From the NCBI GenBank assembly GCA_934488615.1, contig CAKSSJ010000048.1, positions 1-6,235 on the forward strand: DNA of 6,235 bases. Reading direction: 5' to 3'. The DNA comes from an uncultured Eubacteriales bacterium. GTDB lineage: Bacteria > Bacillota > Clostridia > Oscillospirales > Acutalibacteraceae. Shown here piece after piece: positions 4,679 to 6,235 of this stretch. Made by a program: the position numbers and the translations under genes. Below the pieces are notes generated by a model. That model saw nothing but the letters and a program-made list of their open reading frames with translations, ran no database searches and was not told the origin of the DNA. How positions within the stretch are numbered: the first letter of the stretch is position 1; each line of letters opens with the position of its first letter.

Positions 4679-6097
4679 CACGGCTATTCCCATATCCGCA
4701 AGGGCGGCAACATCTGCCGAATCAACGGAGCCGTCAAGATTTGCGTCTGCCAGCAGGGCTGTAACCCTTTCGCTCAGCATACCGTTGGCAACACATTCCG
4801 CCAGCACAGCGTCCATGCCGTCGAAGCTTCCGTCCCTGTTGACGTCTCCCCTTTCAACAATTTCAGAACTGTCTATGCAGCTGCCGTTATAATCAAGACG
4901 GTAGCTTTTGTTTTCTATCTGCAATGTGTAGCCCTCTGCGGCAGTCGGAGCTTCGCCATACGGCACGACCAGATTCTCGCCTATGCGCACACATCTTTCG
5001 GTGTAAGGAAAGACCTCCTCGTAACCGTCACTGTTGTATCTGAGGAATTTCACATTTCCGTCATTCATATAAACCGTTGCGAGCGAATACTCCGAATCGG
5101 TATAGAAATACAGGTTTTCATCATCGGCATGACCCGCGGTTATGGGCTGATTTTCAATTCCGTTTTGGTAAACTGCTTTGAAATCCGTCAAAGGAACGGT
5201 CAGCATCGTCACTGCATTTCCCTTGCTGTTATGAATTCCGCCAAACTCGGTCTTGCAATTGCTGCCGTTTCCTATGCTGTCAGCGCCCGTGCCTGCAATC
5301 GCCTTGACACTGCCGCCGTTGATAATGACCGTTCCGCCGTTTCCGCTGAAGCCGCCGCCGATTCCTGCCGCCTTGCCGCCGCCCGTAGCGGTTACTGTTC
5401 CGCCGTTTATCGTTACTGTTCCGCCGCCTGCGAGCATTCCGCCGCCGATTCCTGCACCGTATTCGCCGCCGACAGCCGTAATATTGCCGCCGTTGACCGT
5501 TATCGTTCCGCCCGATCCCGAGGAACCGCCGCCGATTCCCGTGCCGTAGCCGTCAATTCCGCCCGTTGCGTAAATCGTGCCCGAATTGATAGTCAGCGTG
5601 CCGTTTGAGTGTCCGTTGCCGCCGCCGATTCCCGCTTCAATCGTGCTTTGAGCGTAGAGAATGCCGCCGCCCTCAATCGTTAGCGACGCTTTGAGGGAAA
5701 TCTCAACTCCTGCGCGGTACGTTCCCGAAGCAAGACGGTTCTTACCGCTGACGGTCAGCCTCACCGAAGAGGAATCGAGAATACAGAAAGCGCTGTCATT
5801 TTCGCTGTTTCTCGCTATGTTCAGATTTTTAATCTCAATATCATGAGTGCCCGAGTCAACGGTTATGCCCTTATTTAAAGCCTTTAACCGGTTACTCTGA
5901 GTGACCGTATATCCGCACGGATTCGGCTCCGTCACAGGCTTTCCGTCCGCATCATAGCCCGAAACAGTGCCGTCGCCGATTTTAACGTCACCGTAATCGA
6001 GATACAGCACCGTCCTGCCGCCCGTTGCATTTGTTGCTATTGGGAACGGCAAAAGCATCACGCATATTGAAAGAATAATCAAACAGAACTTTTTCAT
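4670..6097 (-). CDS. Secreted glycine-rich repeat (beta-helix-like) protein with a C-terminal type I dockerin
   Basis: Start chosen at the ATG 6097-6095, preceded by AGGTGG, giving 475 residues. A GTG 24 nt upstream extends the frame by eight residues but would put non-signal residues before the signal peptide. Residues 1-24 are a signal peptide (MKKFCLIILSICVMLL, cleavage near ATNA). Residues about 27-140 are beta-rich. Residues about 156-278 hold four GIGGG motifs (156, 187, 216, 245) and a decayed SIGNG (274), each followed by a strand such as GGTVTINGGTVTATGG, as in glycine-rich beta-helix surface proteins of gut Clostridia. A linking domain (about 297-412) follows. The dockerin (417-475) has two Ca-binding loops, DVNRDGSFDGMD and DANLDGSVDSAD. 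Dockerins attach proteins to cohesins on scaffoldins or the cell surface. No glycosidase catalytic motif is seen, so a binding or structural role, perhaps on polysaccharide, is inferred. Confidence 0.88.
   Translation of the reverse strand: MKKFCLIILSICVMLLPFPIATNATGGRTVLYLDYGDVKIGDGTVSGYDADGKPVTEPNPCGYTVTQSNRLKALNKGITVDSGTHDIEIKNLNIARNSENDSAFCILDSSSVRLTVSGKNRLASGTYRAGVEISLKASLTIEGGGILYAQSTIEAGIGGGNGHSNGTLTINSGTIYATGGIDGYGTGIGGGSSGSGGTITVNGGNITAVGGEYGAGIGGGMLAGGGTVTINGGTVTATGGGKAAGIGGGFSGNGGTVIINGGSVKAIAGTGADSIGNGSNCKTEFGGIHNSKGNAVTMLTVPLTDFKAVYQNGIENQPITAGHADDENLYFYTDSEYSLATVYMNDGNVKFLRYNSDGYEEVFPYTERCVRIGENLVVPYGEAPTAAEGYTLQIENKSYRLDYNGSCIDSSEIVERGDVNRDGSFDGMDAVLAECVANGMLSERVTALLADANLDGSVDSADVAALADMGIAVSG
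4673..4849 (-). other. Type I dockerin domain (two EF-hand-like calcium loops)
   Basis: Coding segment for residues 417-475 of the secreted protein. The first loop has Asp418, Asn420, Asp422, Asp426 and Asp429; the second has Asp451, Asn453, Asp455, Asp459 and Asp462. All expected calcium ligands are present in both, and the 33-residue offset between loops fits the duplicated dockerin fold. The residues at the usual cohesin-recognition positions (10 and 11 of each loop) are GM and SA, so the two faces differ. Confidence 0.9.
5264..5632 (-). repeat. Coding tandem repeat of GIGGG rungs (about 29 residues each)
   Basis: The motif GIGGG recurs at intervals of 31, 29 and 29 residues, and a degenerate SIGNG follows after another 29. 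At DNA level this appears on the + strand as recurring GCCGCCGATTCC and CCGTTTATCGTTACTGTTCC-like words. The regular period fits one turn or pair of turns of a parallel beta-helix. The GC-rich repeat makes long but spurious open frames on the other strand. Confidence 0.88.
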
Positions 6098-6101
6098 TTT
6101 A

Positions 6102-6107
6102 CCACCT
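6102..6107 (-). promoter_or_regulatory. Ribosome binding site of the dockerin protein
   Basis: On the - strand AGGTGG lies 4 nt before the ATG at 6097. The GGTG part has the same 5-nt spacing as the AAGGAGGTG of the sigma gene. This decides for the ATG over the upstream GTG at 6121, which lacks a convincing ribosome site. Confidence 0.65.
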
Positions 6108-6111
6108 ATGA

Positions 6112-6139
6112 TAAACGGCACCTTTGCAGATGCCGTTTA
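6112..6139 (-). promoter_or_regulatory. Perfect 9-bp inverted repeat just upstream of the dockerin gene's ribosome site
   Basis: TAAACGGCA (6112-6120) and TGCCGTTTA (6131-6139) are exact reverse complements around a 10-nt loop. In the - strand transcript the hairpin fills most of the 48-nt gap between the two genes and ends 4 nt before AGGTGG. No T-run follows it in that direction, so it is not a standard terminator. It could be a processing or stability element, a weak attenuator, a translational control structure or a protein-binding operator. Confidence 0.55.
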
Positions 6140-6145
6140 ACTGTT

Positions 6146-6235
6146 TTATTCTCCGAAAATATTGCCGAGGGCTTCACCGATGGACTCAAGAATAATGCTG
6201 TCACCGTTATTCTCGTCAATTATCGGAATGTTACC
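6146..6235 (-). CDS. C-terminal end of an unidentified protein (5' end outside window)
   Basis: On the - strand an open frame enters from the right edge and encodes 29 residues ending in ESIGEALGNIFGE, then TAA (6148-6146). The fragment is acidic and hydrophobic in alternation but too short to assign. It runs in the same direction as the dockerin protein gene and ends 48 nt before that gene's ATG, without a clear promoter or terminator in between, so co-transcription is likely. Coding status rests on the uninterrupted frame, sensible composition and tight spacing only. Confidence 0.55.
   Translation of the reverse strand, partial: GNIPIIDENNGDSIILESIGEALGNIFGE

Noticed and set aside
5129..5608. 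A 159-codon + strand open frame, and another at 5253-5549, opposite the dockerin protein
   Set aside because: They are shadows of the GIGGG repeat on the other strand; the proteins are repetitive Ala/Cys/Arg or Pro/Val strings with no ribosome site, while the - strand frame has a signal peptide and dockerin.
5264..5632. Regular GC-rich direct repeats resembling a CRISPR or satellite array
   Set aside because: The period equals a whole number of codons in the - strand gene and encodes a glycine-rich protein repeat; there are no unique spacers between conserved repeats.

Overview
The window reads as a chromosomal segment of a Gram-positive gut or rumen anaerobe, most likely a Ruminococcus-like member of the Oscillospiraceae (Clostridia). 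The clues are AGGAGG-type ribosome sites, intrinsic terminators with T-tails, Thr/Ala-rich and Ser/Asp/Pro-rich extracellular linkers, a type I dockerin on a secreted protein, and several small membrane proteins of the sort common in that family. The genus is an inference; there is no rRNA or other marker gene here. No mobile element, CRISPR array, tRNA or rRNA was seen.

Layout, left to right. (1) Positions 2-781, + strand: the 3' part of an exported-looking protein with a low-complexity linker, ended by a clear terminator (799-832). (2) Positions 850-2520, + strand: an extended -10 promoter, an ECF-type sigma factor (950-1489) and, overlapping it by 4 nt, a one-pass membrane protein (1486-2520). 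The latter has the layout of a membrane anti-sigma factor, with a group 3 bacterial Ig-like domain outside the cell. (3) Positions 2525-3661, + strand: a YcxB-like membrane protein (2575-3618) with its own well-formed promoter and a strong terminator. It may also be reached by read-through from the sigma operon. (4) Positions 3702-4678, + strand: a consensus promoter and a three-TM protein of unknown function whose cytoplasmic tail carries 45-residue tandem repeats. (5) Positions 4670-6097, - strand: a secreted glycine-rich repeat protein (GIGGG rungs of about 29 residues) with a C-terminal dockerin. Its stop codon overlaps the end of the convergent + strand gene. (6) Positions 6146-6235, - strand: the last 29 codons of another gene, probably upstream in the same operon.

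The genes mostly concern the cell envelope. The best-supported working unit is the sigma/anti-sigma pair, in which the outer Ig-like domain could sense a surface signal and release the sigma factor. The dockerin protein is probably displayed on a cohesin-bearing scaffold or cell-surface protein. A link between the sigma pair and the dockerin gene is suggested only by closeness and is speculative.
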